Assembly: GCA_017458005.1 (NCBI GenBank)
Contig: JAFTGH010000001.1
Span: forward strand, 1-64,000
Source of the DNA: Prevotella sp.
Lineage (GTDB): Bacteria > Bacteroidota > Bacteroidia > Bacteroidales > Bacteroidaceae
DNA length: 64,000 nucleotides
Reading direction: 5' to 3'
Below the pieces are notes generated by a model. That model worked only from the letters and a program-made list of their open reading frames with translations, had not been told where the DNA came from and searched no databases. The position numbers and the translations under genes are program-made. Shown here in pieces: positions 1 to 7,752 of this stretch. Within the stretch, counting starts at the first letter, position 1; each line of letters opens with the position of its first letter.

Positions 1-93
<93 letters not shown>

Positions 94-104
94 TTTTCAG
101 TGAT

Positions 105-148
105 GAAGCCCTGCCGTCGAAAAAGATGGCAGGGCTTCTTTGTTTTTT
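105..148 (+). terminator. Intrinsic terminator of the rRNA operon
   Basis: A perfect 11-bp stem (GAAGCCCTGCC at 105-115 with GGCAGGGCTTC at 128-138) is followed by a T-rich tract. It lies 12 bases past the 5S end. The T tract also supplies the -33 TTTG of the next promoter. Confidence 0.9.
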
Positions 149-170
149 GAAATAAAGTCATTAACTTTGC
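139..170 (+). promoter_or_regulatory. Bacteroidota-type promoter for the gene at 174
   Basis: TTTG at 139-142 and TAACTTTGC at 162-170 are separated by 19 bases, the typical Bacteroidota sigma-ABfr layout. Transcription should start about 7 bases past the -7 box, at or next to the ATG at 174, so the mRNA would be nearly leaderless. Confidence 0.75.
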
Positions 171-173
171 AAT

Positions 174-704
174 ATGAATCGTATAAAACGCATATTCGTC
201 TGGCTATGTCGTCTGCCTTATAGTTGTGGCTTTGGTATACAGTCACCGACAGATTATGCGTTTGTTCGTGAGGTGGTTAATGAACATGGTGCTTATTATG
301 CGTACCAGCAGTTTGCTGCTTTCAAAGTAGATTCCTTACACCAGAAATTAGGTAAGTTATATTTCCGTTTGGCAAACTGGCGTCAGCCCTCTGAGATGAT
401 GCAGGATGAATACAAACCCTATTGGGAATCTGGATGTCGGAATATACAGTGGAAGTCCTCGCTGGATAATATGGATTTGGTGCGTATAAAATTAAATGGC
501 GATGGTAAAGAATTGCTCCCCTATATATATAATAAGGTGAATAATCGTACCGTTCTAGTCATAGAGGGCATCTATCGGGATTGGGACTTCTGGCATCAAG
601 TGGAGAAAGATCCGCAGACAGGGGTCACTTTCGATTTATACTATTGCGGTATTGTCTTATTTGATTTGACTAGACATAAGAAAAACTATAAAGTGAATTT
701 CTAA
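174..704 (+). CDS. Conserved hypothetical protein (176 aa)
   Basis: A 176-residue soluble protein with no signal peptide or clear membrane helix. Its N-terminus holds a GFGIQSPTDYAFVREV segment (about residues 19-34) like that of a family found across Bacteroidales; I know of no established function. The C-terminal half (strands around VLVIEGIY and FDLYYCGIVLFD) faintly resembles the end of a Rossmann-type methyltransferase, but no SAM-binding glycine motif is visible, so I do not call it an enzyme. The start is fixed by the promoter just upstream. It ends 12 bases before the adenosyltransferase gene, and the two are probably co-transcribed. Confidence 0.75.
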   Translation: MNRIKRIFVWLCRLPYSCGFGIQSPTDYAFVREVVNEHGAYYAYQQFAAFKVDSLHQKLGKLYFRLANWRQPSEMMQDEYKPYWESGCRNIQWKSSLDNMDLVRIKLNGDGKELLPYIYNKVNNRTVLVIEGIYRDWDFWHQVEKDPQTGVTFDLYYCGIVLFDLTRHKKNYKVNF

Positions 705-716
705 AAACCAAAAACT

Positions 717-1283
717 ATGAAAAAAATCACTAAGGTATATACTCGGCGTGGCGATGAGGGAATGACCTCTTTGGTGGGCGGTCAACGAGTGAGTAAGGCA
801 AGTGTCAGACTGGAGTCTTATGGTACAGTCGATGAGTTGAGTGCTCATCTTGGACTGCTTGCCGCTTTCCTGCCTGAAGGCGAGGACAAGGTGATGGTTC
901 AGCGTATACAGAATAACCTATTTAATATCTGTTCCAATCTAGCGACAGATCAAGAACAGACACCCCTTTACCCTTCAGCCCATCTGCCAGAAGGCGAGAT
1001 ACAATTGTTAGAGCAGGAGGTGGATAACATCATGGGATTGTTGCCCGAGAAACAGGGCTTCGTACTGCCAGGCGGAACCCGTGAGGCAGCCCAAGCCCAT
1101 GTGTGCAGGACTGTCTGCCGCCGTGCGGAACGGCGTATTGTGGAACTCTCTGAGACAGCCCTTGTATCCCCGGAAGTACTCCAATATGTGAACCGTTTGA
1201 GTGATTATCTCTTTGTTTTGTCGAAAAAGTTGAATTTTATAGCAAGATGTAGTGAAAAATTATGGCAGAATGCTTGTGAATAA
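717..1283 (+). CDS. Cob(I)yrinic acid a,c-diamide adenosyltransferase, PduO type
   Basis: This enzyme transfers the adenosyl group of ATP to cob(I)alamin, making adenosylcobalamin in the cytoplasm. The N-terminal ATP-binding motif is clear (YTRRGDEGMTSLVGG, residues 7-21), and the helix with the CRTVCRRAERR signature (about residues 131-141) is the conserved arginine-rich active-site segment of PduO/MMAB enzymes. The 188-aa length is normal for a single-domain family member acting as a trimer. It lies directly after the hypothetical gene at 174 and is probably read from the same promoter. The family call is firm; a symbol such as pduO or mmaB would be a convention only. Confidence 0.93.
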   Translation: MKKITKVYTRRGDEGMTSLVGGQRVSKASVRLESYGTVDELSAHLGLLAAFLPEGEDKVMVQRIQNNLFNICSNLATDQEQTPLYPSAHLPEGEIQLLEQEVDNIMGLLPEKQGFVLPGGTREAAQAHVCRTVCRRAERRIVELSETALVSPEVLQYVNRLSDYLFVLSKKLNFIARCSEKLWQNACE

Positions 1284-1304
1284 GAAAAAATATATTACTT
1301 TTGC
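1274..1304 (+). promoter_or_regulatory. Promoter of the DUF2795 gene
   Basis: TTGT at 1274-1277, an 18-base spacer and TACTTTTGC at 1296-1304 fit the TTTG / TAnnTTTG pattern. The box overlaps the end of the adenosyltransferase gene region and lies about 30 bases before the ATG at 1336. Confidence 0.55.
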
Positions 1305-1335
1305 GGGCAAATTCTAAAACTGATAATATTAAGTT

Positions 1336-1557
1336 ATGTATTGGACACTTGAATTAGCATCAAAACTAGAAGACGCTCCTTGGCCTGCAACCAAGGATGA
1401 ACTTATAGATTACGCAATACGCTCTGGAGCCCCTTTGGAGGTTCTTGAAAATCTTCAAGAGATAGAGGACGAAGGTGATGTCTACGAAAGTATTGAGGAC
1501 ATCTGGCCTGATTATCCCACAAAAGAGGATTTCCTGTTCAACGAGGACGAATATTGA
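1336..1557 (+). CDS. DUF2795 domain protein (73 aa)
   Basis: A small, very acidic protein with the WPATKDELIDYAIRSGAP segment typical of the DUF2795 family, which folds as a small helical domain of unknown role. Family members are common as single short genes in Bacteroidota. The C-terminal third is rich in Asp, Glu and Trp (IEDIWPDYPTKEDF). It is the last gene before the accessory island and probably marks its left chromosomal neighbour. Its intact stop codon shows that the island did not insert into the coding sequence. Confidence 0.85.
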   Translation: MYWTLELASKLEDAPWPATKDELIDYAIRSGAPLEVLENLQEIEDEGDVYESIEDIWPDYPTKEDFLFNEDEY

Positions 1558-1614
1558 GCCGATTTTTGAGAAATTAGAATCGTAACGCACTGAAAATCAA
1601 AGCGGAGGCAATTA

Positions 1615-1670
1615 AAAATAAATTTGCCTTCGCTTATTTTACGCTATTTTGACTCAAAATAAATTTGCCT
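1615..1670. repeat. Pair of 15-bp direct repeats upstream of the integrase
   Basis: AAAATAAATTTGCCT occurs at 1615-1629 and again at 1656-1670, 41 bases apart (start to start). A shorter related copy, TTTGCCTATTT, occurs at 1664-1674 and 1706-1716. Repeats of this kind beside an integrase gene are often arm-type binding sites of the recombinase or part of the attachment site; that role is inferred from position only. Confidence 0.5.
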
Positions 1671-1721
1671 ATTTCCTGCACTTTTGAGGGCTAAAAATTC
1701 TTTTCTTTGCCTATTTTTGTC

Positions 1722-1730
1722 TACCTTTGC
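1722..1730 (+). promoter_or_regulatory. -7 promoter box of the integrase gene
   Basis: TACCTTTGC at 1722-1730 lies 31 bases before the ATG at 1761. A convincing -33 TTTG at the usual distance is not visible, so the promoter may be weak or regulated. Confidence 0.5.
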
Positions 1731-1760
1731 ACCGTCCTCATTTGACAAAGATATAGAATT

Positions 1761-3137
1761 ATGGGTAGAGTAAAGAGACAAGTGCCAAAAGGCAAATACA
1801 GATTAAGAACGAGTACACCTATTCAGCAGGATAAACTTTATCCCGTGTATTTAGAATATACTTGGAATGAAAGTATTATCCGTAGGGCTGCTGATGTGAA
1901 GTGCAAAGTTTCAGATTGGAACGCCAAAGGAAATCTTGGTAGGGGTGAACTTCGCCCTTCCTATGGGAGTGAGTACAAACGCCTCAATGCCCTCCTTTTG
2001 AAACGACTTGAAAAGATAGATGCTGATTTGACTGAGTACAACGAAAACCACCCTAATAGAATCACGGCTGATGTTATTAGAGATTTCCTACAAGACAAGC
2101 CTTTGACAAGAAAAGACGGGGGCAAAGACTTTGCAGAATTTGCATTAGAACGCCTAAAAGGTAAATACACTCTTCGCAAAATCAGTTATAGCCGATATAA
2201 AAACGGCGTATCGTCTTTGAATATGTTTGGTGAGTTCCTTGTAAGTTGCGGATTAGGAACATACAAGCCTAATGCCATTTATTTAGGCGAGATGAGTTGC
2301 GAACTTATCCAAAAACATATTGAGTGGAGAAAAGAGATTAAAGGGAACAATGATAAAACTATCAATCATGCCCTAACTCCAATTTTACAGGCTTGCGACT
2401 ATGCATGTGAGTTGGGATATATAGACAGGGTTAGTAATTCTATGCTGCAAGAAATGAGAATTGCCATCAAACCTAACTTAGACGAAAGCGAAAAGGAATT
2501 TGACGGTAAGGCTCTGAGTAAGGCGCAACTTCAAGAATTGATAAAACTATATGAGCAATGCAAAGAGCCACGCCGTAAAGAGTTCATTGAAATGTTCTTG
2601 TTTGCATTTCATGCCTGTGGTTTACGCCTTACAGACGTAATGACCCTGCAATGGGCAAATATTGACTTCAATAATAAGGTTATCAGTAAGATTCTTATAA
2701 AAAATACGAAACGGCACAAAATTCCTCTTACGACGGCTGCTGCGGCTATCTTAGAACAATGGAGAAAAAAGGCACGACGTAAGAAATTCGTTTTCGACTT
2801 AGTGAGTGACGATTTTAACATAAACGATGATGAAGCCTTGTATAAGGCTCGAAATAACGCTGCAAGATGCGTCGACCAATCCTTAATTGTCGTAGGTGAA
2901 CAAATGGGATTGCCTTTTACGCTGACAATGCACGTCGCTCGACACACCTTTGCTGTATTAGCCCTAAATGGGGATGAAGGCAATAGAGAGCCTTTGTCTA
3001 TGTCTATGGTGAGCCGTTTGTTAGGACACGGTTCTACTGATATAACAGAAAAGGTTTATGCAAGGTATCTGCCCGAAACGATGGCAGAAGAAGTTGAAGG
3101 TTTGCACCTTGATAATTTGCTTCCCCAATTAGAATGA
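1761..3137 (+). CDS. Tyrosine recombinase / integrase of the island (Bacteroides type)
   Basis: A 458-residue site-specific recombinase with the three-part layout of Bacteroidota mobile-element integrases: an N-terminal arm-binding domain (about 1-105), a SAM-like core-binding domain (about 115-225) and a catalytic domain (about 245-450). The catalytic arginine is in HACGLRLTDVM, the second box is HVARHTFAVLAL (HxxR), the next is LLGHGSTDITEKVYARY with the final histidine and the nucleophilic tyrosine. All key residues are present, so it should be active. It sits at the left edge of the island and faces inward, the usual place for the enzyme that integrates and excises the element. Confidence 0.93.
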   Translation: MGRVKRQVPKGKYRLRTSTPIQQDKLYPVYLEYTWNESIIRRAADVKCKVSDWNAKGNLGRGELRPSYGSEYKRLNALLLKRLEKIDADLTEYNENHPNRITADVIRDFLQDKPLTRKDGGKDFAEFALERLKGKYTLRKISYSRYKNGVSSLNMFGEFLVSCGLGTYKPNAIYLGEMSCELIQKHIEWRKEIKGNNDKTINHALTPILQACDYACELGYIDRVSNSMLQEMRIAIKPNLDESEKEFDGKALSKAQLQELIKLYEQCKEPRRKEFIEMFLFAFHACGLRLTDVMTLQWANIDFNNKVISKILIKNTKRHKIPLTTAAAAILEQWRKKARRKKFVFDLVSDDFNINDDEALYKARNNAARCVDQSLIVVGEQMGLPFTLTMHVARHTFAVLALNGDEGNREPLSMSMVSRLLGHGSTDITEKVYARYLPETMAEEVEGLHLDNLLPQLE

Positions 3138-3174
3138 TATTTGAAGATTGAGCCTTACAGTTGTGAGGCTCTTT

Positions 3175-4323
3175 TCATTTTTCATCATCAAAAGCCAACA
3201 GTTCACCAAACATGTATATCTGTTTTGACCTCAGTAAATCGTAATTGATATAAGGCTCTACACCGTCAAGAAGGCACAGTTGCAGATATTTGAGGATTTT
3301 GCCCATACAGTTCACGCCTTGCCACGTTCCAATATGGTTAATCTTGTTTCGTTCTTCCATCTGCACCCTATTCAGTTCCTTTTTGGATAGGGTTGGACTT
3401 TTATAGACTGCACATTCCTCAATGATACTACGCTTGTCCTCTAAATCCTTGTTAGCCATTCCCCAAAACAGGGCTGTTGCTCCTTTCTGTTGTGTGCTGT
3501 TCTCTATGATATATGCGTTTCGTGGGATTGACATTAGCAGTCGCCTAAAATCATCGTTGCCTTTGATTTTCTGCCACACGCACCATTTCATATATTCCAC
3601 GTTGAACGACTGCCAATCTTCACGGGCAAAGGTTTCTTCGTATTTCTGCCTGACTACCTTTTTTGCATCATAGCCACTCTTTGCAGCAATCAGTTTTTCT
3701 TGTATTTCCCGATGCTTTGCCGTGTCGTTAGAAAACATACCGCAAATATAAAGGGCCTCTGAGTTGGTGAAGATTCTGCCATTAACCGCAAAGTGATATG
3801 TGATACACATATTGCCTAAATCAATATCCAACCCATCACGTTCATCTTCGGCTTTGCGGAACGACCACGTTTCCACGTCGCTTGCGTCAATCGTTTCTTC
3901 ATTCAGAAAGTCAATGGCTGCAATATCTATCGTGTTGGTTGCCTTGGCTACTTTCCTTGCATTTCGTCTTTCTTCTGACAGAATGGCTTTCGCCTGTTTA
4001 GGTAGGTCATTGATAAGAGGCTCATACTTCTTTATCCAACGTTTAAGTTGCTCAAAGGACGTAATATGAGTTATCTCATCTGCAAACTGCAAATATCCTT
4101 GAACGGCATAGTTGAACGACCAACTTCTATCTTCGTCCAAATCCGCAACAGGCACATTCAGACCTTCAGACAGTTTTTGCAGGGTGTTGGGTGTTAGTTT
4201 CTGCTTGCCATTCAAAACGCGGCTCAGAGTTTCCACGGTTATGCCGCTTCTTGCAGCCAACTCTTTTTGAGTTAGCCCCAACTCTTGCATTTGGCGTTTG
4301 ATATTCTCTAATGCCGCTTCCAT
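3175..4323 (-). CDS. XRE-family DNA-binding protein fused to a NADAR-like ADP-ribose glycosidase domain
   Basis: 382 residues. The first 65 form a canonical Cro/C1-type helix-turn-helix (LTQKELAARSGITVETLSRV). Residues about 170-370 read as a NADAR (YbiA/DUF1768-like) domain: the conserved SE of the substrate pocket (FTNSEALY), the basic stretch with REDW, MKWCVWQKIKGN matching the family's KF..N helix, IIENS, the FWG motif and the final GVNCMGKIL (family pattern N.LG..L). NADAR proteins are known to remove ADP-ribose from guanosine bases or act in riboflavin-related chemistry. Seeing it fused to a repressor-like domain suggests a regulator that senses ADP-ribosylated nucleic acid or nucleotides. 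It is convergent with the integrase (stop codons 37 bases apart). The middle region (70-165) is unassigned. Confidence 0.75.
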   Translation of the reverse strand: MEAALENIKRQMQELGLTQKELAARSGITVETLSRVLNGKQKLTPNTLQKLSEGLNVPVADLDEDRSWSFNYAVQGYLQFADEITHITSFEQLKRWIKKYEPLINDLPKQAKAILSEERRNARKVAKATNTIDIAAIDFLNEETIDASDVETWSFRKAEDERDGLDIDLGNMCITYHFAVNGRIFTNSEALYICGMFSNDTAKHREIQEKLIAAKSGYDAKKVVRQKYEETFAREDWQSFNVEYMKWCVWQKIKGNDDFRRLLMSIPRNAYIIENSTQQKGATALFWGMANKDLEDKRSIIEECAVYKSPTLSKKELNRVQMEERNKINHIGTWQGVNCMGKILKYLQLCLLDGVEPYINYDLLRSKQIYMFGELLAFDDEK

Positions 4324-4348
4324 TTTATCGCAAACTTGACTTTCGGCT

Positions 4349-4379
4349 GCAAAGGTACGTAATAAAATTGAGATTCAAA
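4349..4379 (-). promoter_or_regulatory. Promoter of the XRE-NADAR gene with candidate operator
   Basis: On the minus strand TACCTTTGC (plus 4349-4357) is preceded by TTTG (plus 4376-4379) with an 18-base spacer. An imperfect palindrome AGATT-N6-AATCT overlaps the -33 region (from plus 4371), a plausible site for autorepression by the XRE domain. The 5' leader would be only about 20 bases. Confidence 0.6.
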
Positions 4380-4455
4380 TCAATCTACGGAAAATATTCA
4401 AAAACAACGCCATTCCGGACAAAATGAATAAGGATTAGAGCCTCAACAACATAAG

Positions 4456-4497
4456 AAATTGCGGAAACGCCTGTAAACAAAGGCATCTCCGCAATTT
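4456..4497. terminator. Bidirectional hairpin ending the zinc-ribbon operon
   Basis: A perfect 10-bp inverted repeat (AAATTGCGGA at 4456-4465, TCCGCAATTT at 4488-4497) contains a second nested stem (GCCT/AGGC). It lies 39 bases past the last gene of the minus-strand operon and beyond the XRE-NADAR promoter, so it separates the two units. Confidence 0.7.
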
Positions 4498-4535
4498 TGA
4501 GGATATTCATTTTCACGCAAAAGTGAATATTTCGG

Positions 4536-4961
4536 CTACTTTTTCTTGAATGTTCTCACTTCATAACTTCCATACTGTTCTTCGCTTTGCAGAACTAATG
4601 CACTACTTGATAGTGTTGTAATCTTGTAAAGTGGATATCCTGCGACAATATTCAAAGTCTTTGCCTTTTCATCGTAGATATAGTTTAGTGAAAGTCCATC
4701 CATACTTGCTGACTTAGGGCCTGTGCTGTGTATGGTAATATCATCTTTTGTGATTACCCAATACTCATCGCCATCTTCTGTGTTCTCAACTTTCCCATTG
4801 TAATAGTCAGTCGTAGAAACTAATTCCCACGTTCCAACCAAAGCACTTGAAGATGTGCTACCGCCACCTTCTTCTTCATCATCACCACCGCAAGCGGTAA
4901 AACTCAATGCTGCAACCATCATTGCAAGCATCATTAGCATAGAATAAAAATACTTGTTCAT
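4536..4961 (-). CDS. Lipocalin-like lipoprotein (141 aa)
   Basis: The N-terminus is a lipoprotein signal: charged start, hydrophobic stretch, and lipobox FTAC with cysteine at about residue 24. The cysteine is followed by GGDDEEE, an acidic run like the lipoprotein export signal that sends lipoproteins to the cell surface in Bacteroidota. The mature part starts with LVGTWELVST, the opening strand typical of lipocalin-like domains of this phylum (DUF4923/lipocalin_4 type), and ends with a strand-rich region. It is the last gene of the zinc-ribbon operon (17-base gap). A surface lipoprotein with a small beta-barrel; ligand unknown. Confidence 0.75.
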   Translation of the reverse strand: MNKYFYSMLMMLAMMVAALSFTACGGDDEEEGGGSTSSSALVGTWELVSTTDYYNGKVENTEDGDEYWVITKDDITIHSTGPKSASMDGLSLNYIYDEKAKTLNIVAGYPLYKITTLSSSALVLQSEEQYGSYEVRTFKKK

Positions 4962-4978
4962 TGTTAATTTAGATTTGA

Positions 4979-5734
4979 TTATTCACTTGTACTTATGGAA
5001 TACACATCATAGCCGGGATGTCCATCTCCATCTTTCATAAATTCAACTTCGTTACCTTTGCTATCTTGATAGAACTTGCAGAGATTTCCATGAGCACCCA
5101 CGACAGTCCAACCATTTTCATCATAAAGGGCTTCACCGTCCTTTTTTTCCTTATAACCCATTTCCTGAAGTTGTTTCTCCCATACATTAAAATCTTCGTC
5201 AGAATATACAGATACGGTTATATAAATGTTCTCACTTCCATAATAGATATTGACACTACCGCCCTTCTTTTCTGTTGGCTCGTAAACAACACCATGAAAG
5301 TCTGTCACCGCTTTGAGTTGCACATTTTTAGTCCATAACTCTGTATCTTCTTCTGAATTGAATAGAGAATACCCATTTTCTTTCAATGTTTGCCTGATAT
5401 GTTCTTTGTTATTGCTCTTGTAAAGGTCAATAATGGCTTCCATTGGCAGCAAAGAATTTCTACTGATACTCTCTTTGTAATACTTCAAATTCTCGTCAAC
5501 GAGTTGCTTGTTATTTTGCTTCTCGCCAACATACAAGCATACAAGACCGCCCAAAGCAACTATCAGCACTCCAATAATTGCGTATAGCAATTTGTTTCCA
5601 CGCCTATTCTGCTCGACCTCAACAGGGGCAGACTGTTCACTCTCACCATTACTTACAGGCTTACCACATTTGGGGCAGTTGGTAGCCTTGTCTGATATTT
5701 GCGCCCCACAATATTTACACTCTATTAATGCCAT
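4979..5734 (-). CDS. Zinc-ribbon protein with one membrane helix and a C-terminal globular domain
   Basis: I take the start at MALIECKYCG (5734), because each paralogue in the operon starts with the same MAL/MAQ-x-C pattern; a longer reading frame adds 28 residues without support. Residues 5-24 form a zinc ribbon (CKYCGAQISDKATNCPKCG). A membrane helix follows at about 50-72 (LLYAIIGVLIVALGGLVCLY), then a domain of about 170 residues that should lie outside the cytoplasm. It contains no motif I recognise. It is the only one of the five paralogues with a large soluble domain and sits fifth in the operon, before the lipoprotein gene. Confidence 0.8.
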   Translation of the reverse strand: MALIECKYCGAQISDKATNCPKCGKPVSNGESEQSAPVEVEQNRRGNKLLYAIIGVLIVALGGLVCLYVGEKQNNKQLVDENLKYYKESISRNSLLPMEAIIDLYKSNNKEHIRQTLKENGYSLFNSEEDTELWTKNVQLKAVTDFHGVVYEPTEKKGGSVNIYYGSENIYITVSVYSDEDFNVWEKQLQEMGYKEKKDGEALYDENGWTVVGAHGNLCKFYQDSKGNEVEFMKDGDGHPGYDVYSISTSE

Positions 5735-5748
5735 ACTATATTGAATGA

Positions 5749-6132
5749 TTAAACCGTTAATCCAATTACCAACGAAATAACAACTATCAGCAAGGAGGCG
5801 TAAATCAGCCTCAACCATTTGCCACGGCTGCTGTCATTTGCGATTTTTCTAATGATATATGCAGACAGGGCAACATAAAGAACCGAGCAAATACAGACTG
5901 CCATCAATGCAGGGATTAGTTCTGATATGCGCTGTTCTTCCTGTGCTAACTGTCCCAAGCCAAAAGCCATTGCGATTGATATGACAAACAGGACAGGCGA
6001 AAGCACCTCACAAGCAATCACAAGCGGATTTGATTTGTTCTGTTGCTTCTGTACGTCTGCCCCACATTTGGGGCAAACAGCCGCCTTGTCGGAAATGACA
6101 GCATCACACTTCTTACATCTTACAAGTGCCAT
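5749..6132 (-). CDS. Zinc-ribbon protein with three membrane helices (127 aa)
   Basis: An N-terminal zinc ribbon (CKKCDAVISDKAAVCPKCG, residues 6-24) is followed by three hydrophobic helices at about 38-60, 70-95 and 105-127. The ribbon is closely related to those of its neighbours, so the genes probably arose by local duplication while the membrane parts diverged. The gap to the next gene is 14 bases and to the previous one 12 bases. No catalytic motif is visible; function unknown. Confidence 0.78.
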   Translation of the reverse strand: MALVRCKKCDAVISDKAAVCPKCGADVQKQQNKSNPLVIACEVLSPVLFVISIAMAFGLGQLAQEEQRISELIPALMAVCICSVLYVALSAYIIRKIANDSSRGKWLRLIYASLLIVVISLVIGLTV

Positions 6133-6144
6133 ACAACAGTACCA

Positions 6145-6723
6145 TTAATTCATATCCCTAACAGCCCTGAACATACTACGCCAATAGCGGATGTGCATCT
6201 CTTTGACACGTAAGAATATATGCGCCCAATACTGTCTTAAAACCGTAATAAAGACCTTGAACGCTATGGCAATGCCAACAGCCCAAACAATGATCGCCCA
6301 CAACAGCAACAGGATGGCACTAACGGGCGCAACATCAATCGCCATAATGCCAAGCCCGACGGCATAATGCACAATGGTTAACGGCAACAGATAGAGTAGT
6401 GATTTTAACAGGAACTTGAAAATAAAGGCGCACAGAATATAAATGAGCGACTTTTCCAACTCAAAATTAACCTCGGAATCGTCATCCACTCTGACCGTCT
6501 TATCGACAATGGGGGCTTTGCTCTGAGGCAAGTTAATGTACTCAGGAGACCACCACCGTTTTACCTCAGTCCAAAAGGCATCACTATCATACTCAGCACC
6601 TGAATAGGATGAGGTATCAGCCGTATTAACACTTGATTGCTCAATCGGGCAACCGCAATTCGGACAGGATGACAGATTATCGTCAACCATTTGTCCGCAC
6701 TCCGAACATTTAATTTGTGCCAT
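6145..6723 (-). CDS. Zinc-ribbon multi-pass membrane protein (192 aa)
   Basis: A zinc ribbon opens the protein (CSECGQMVDDNLSSCPNCGCP, four cysteines in CxxC pairs), followed by an acidic, Ser-rich linker (about 27-75) and then three or four membrane helices between about 90 and 170. The C-terminus is basic and aromatic-rich. Its start overlaps the end of the upstream gene by 14 bases, a sign of coupled translation. Function unknown. Confidence 0.78.
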   Translation of the reverse strand: MAQIKCSECGQMVDDNLSSCPNCGCPIEQSSVNTADTSSYSGAEYDSDAFWTEVKRWWSPEYINLPQSKAPIVDKTVRVDDDSEVNFELEKSLIYILCAFIFKFLLKSLLYLLPLTIVHYAVGLGIMAIDVAPVSAILLLLWAIIVWAVGIAIAFKVFITVLRQYWAHIFLRVKEMHIRYWRSMFRAVRDMN

Positions 6724-7351
6724 AATATTGTTTGTAAGAAATATAGAACAGATTCATAAACGCAAAAGTTTCGATAACAAACCCTATTATTTCCATGAGA
6801 ATAGGAAAATCATAATAATTTATAGCAAAGGATGCAATATGACATAAGGAAGCAATTAGTAGTAGTCCTAAACAAACTCTTAATTCCTTCTGAACCTGCC
6901 ATGACATTATTAGGAATGCTGTTGCAAGTATTATAAGCCCTATTATACGAAAGAAAGAAGTATCTATGTCTTTCTCCAAAAACAGAAATTCCCGTATCAC
7001 AAAAGCGACACATAATAAGCCGACTATGATTTTTTGTTTAGTTTCTGCCTTGAAAGTTTTTCCAATCACGTATGAAATACCTATCAGCCCTATATAATAA
7101 ATGGGAATCACAATAGGGGCAATCGACATAAGTTTAATTGCCGAATCATACTTCTTGGTAATGTGAATTAAAACAAAAAGAGAACCATTGCAGATTAAAT
7201 TAACTAAGATTAATATACATGAGAAAAGAAACACTTTTCCCCAAATGCCAATTAATGCTCCTTTTAATTCAAAAGAGTGATGGCAAATGGGACATTCGAG
7301 GGCATTTTTGGATATTGAATGCCCGCAATAAGAACACGTTGTTAATGCCAT
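6710..7351 (-). CDS. Zinc-ribbon multi-pass membrane protein (213 aa)
   Basis: I choose the internal ATG of MALTTCSYCG (7351), in line with the paralogues; an ATG three codons upstream is also possible. The zinc ribbon (CSYCGHSISKNALECPICH) is followed by about six membrane helices filling the rest of the chain. The sequence has a lower G+C feel and more Ile/Phe than neighbouring chromosomal genes. It overlaps the downstream paralogue by 14 bases and nearly abuts the first gene of the operon. Confidence 0.75.
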   Translation of the reverse strand: MALTTCSYCGHSISKNALECPICHHSFELKGALIGIWGKVFLFSCILILVNLICNGSLFVLIHITKKYDSAIKLMSIAPIVIPIYYIGLIGISYVIGKTFKAETKQKIIVGLLCVAFVIREFLFLEKDIDTSFFRIIGLIILATAFLIMSWQVQKELRVCLGLLLIASLCHIASFAINYYDFPILMEIIGFVIETFAFMNLFYISYKQYYGTN

Positions 7352-7356
7352 ATTAC

Positions 7357-7752
7357 TCAATGTTTGTACAGATAAACAAAAATAAAGCCATATAGAGCGA
7401 ATAGTAATGAATACAACATCATTATTGCATCCCTAACATTTGGTTCATAAATCGTTCTTCCACCTGTCAGAACGTGACCAAAAATGTAATCCAATCCATA
7501 TAGCAGAGAAATGGACAGCATTATAACCCCCATTATTTTATATTTCAGCCGTCCTCTCTTGTTGGACGGTATTGCTTTCTCTACAATAGAAACAGGCTCT
7601 CCACAATTGGGACAACTTAATAAGTCCTCATTGAAAATATTTCCGCACTCGCGACATACAAATCCTTTCTTGATGGGACAGCCACAATGAGGACAATTTC
7701 CTGCCTTGTCGCTCACTTCACGACCACATTCCGAACATTTAATCAGTGCCAT
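7357..7752 (-). CDS. Double zinc-ribbon membrane protein, first gene of the operon (131 aa)
   Basis: Two zinc ribbons stand in tandem: CSECGREVSDKAGNCPHCG (about 6-24) and CRECGNIFNEDLLSCPNCG (about 33-51). Two membrane helices follow (about 72-92 and 106-128). With eight cysteines in paired CxxC units it is the most zinc-rich member of the cluster. It is the promoter-proximal gene, preceded by an unusual leader of about 300 bases. Zinc ribbons of this kind are known to bind nucleic acid or protein; which applies here is unknown. Confidence 0.8.
   Translation of the reverse strand: MALIKCSECGREVSDKAGNCPHCGCPIKKGFVCRECGNIFNEDLLSCPNCGEPVSIVEKAIPSNKRGRLKYKIMGVIMLSISLLYGLDYIFGHVLTGGRTIYEPNVRDAIMMLYSLLFALYGFIFVYLYKH

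Noticed and set aside
5735..5818. The longer start of the zinc-ribbon gene that ends at 4979
   Set aside because: It adds 28 residues before the MALIEC start shared by the paralogues and overlaps the upstream gene with no support.
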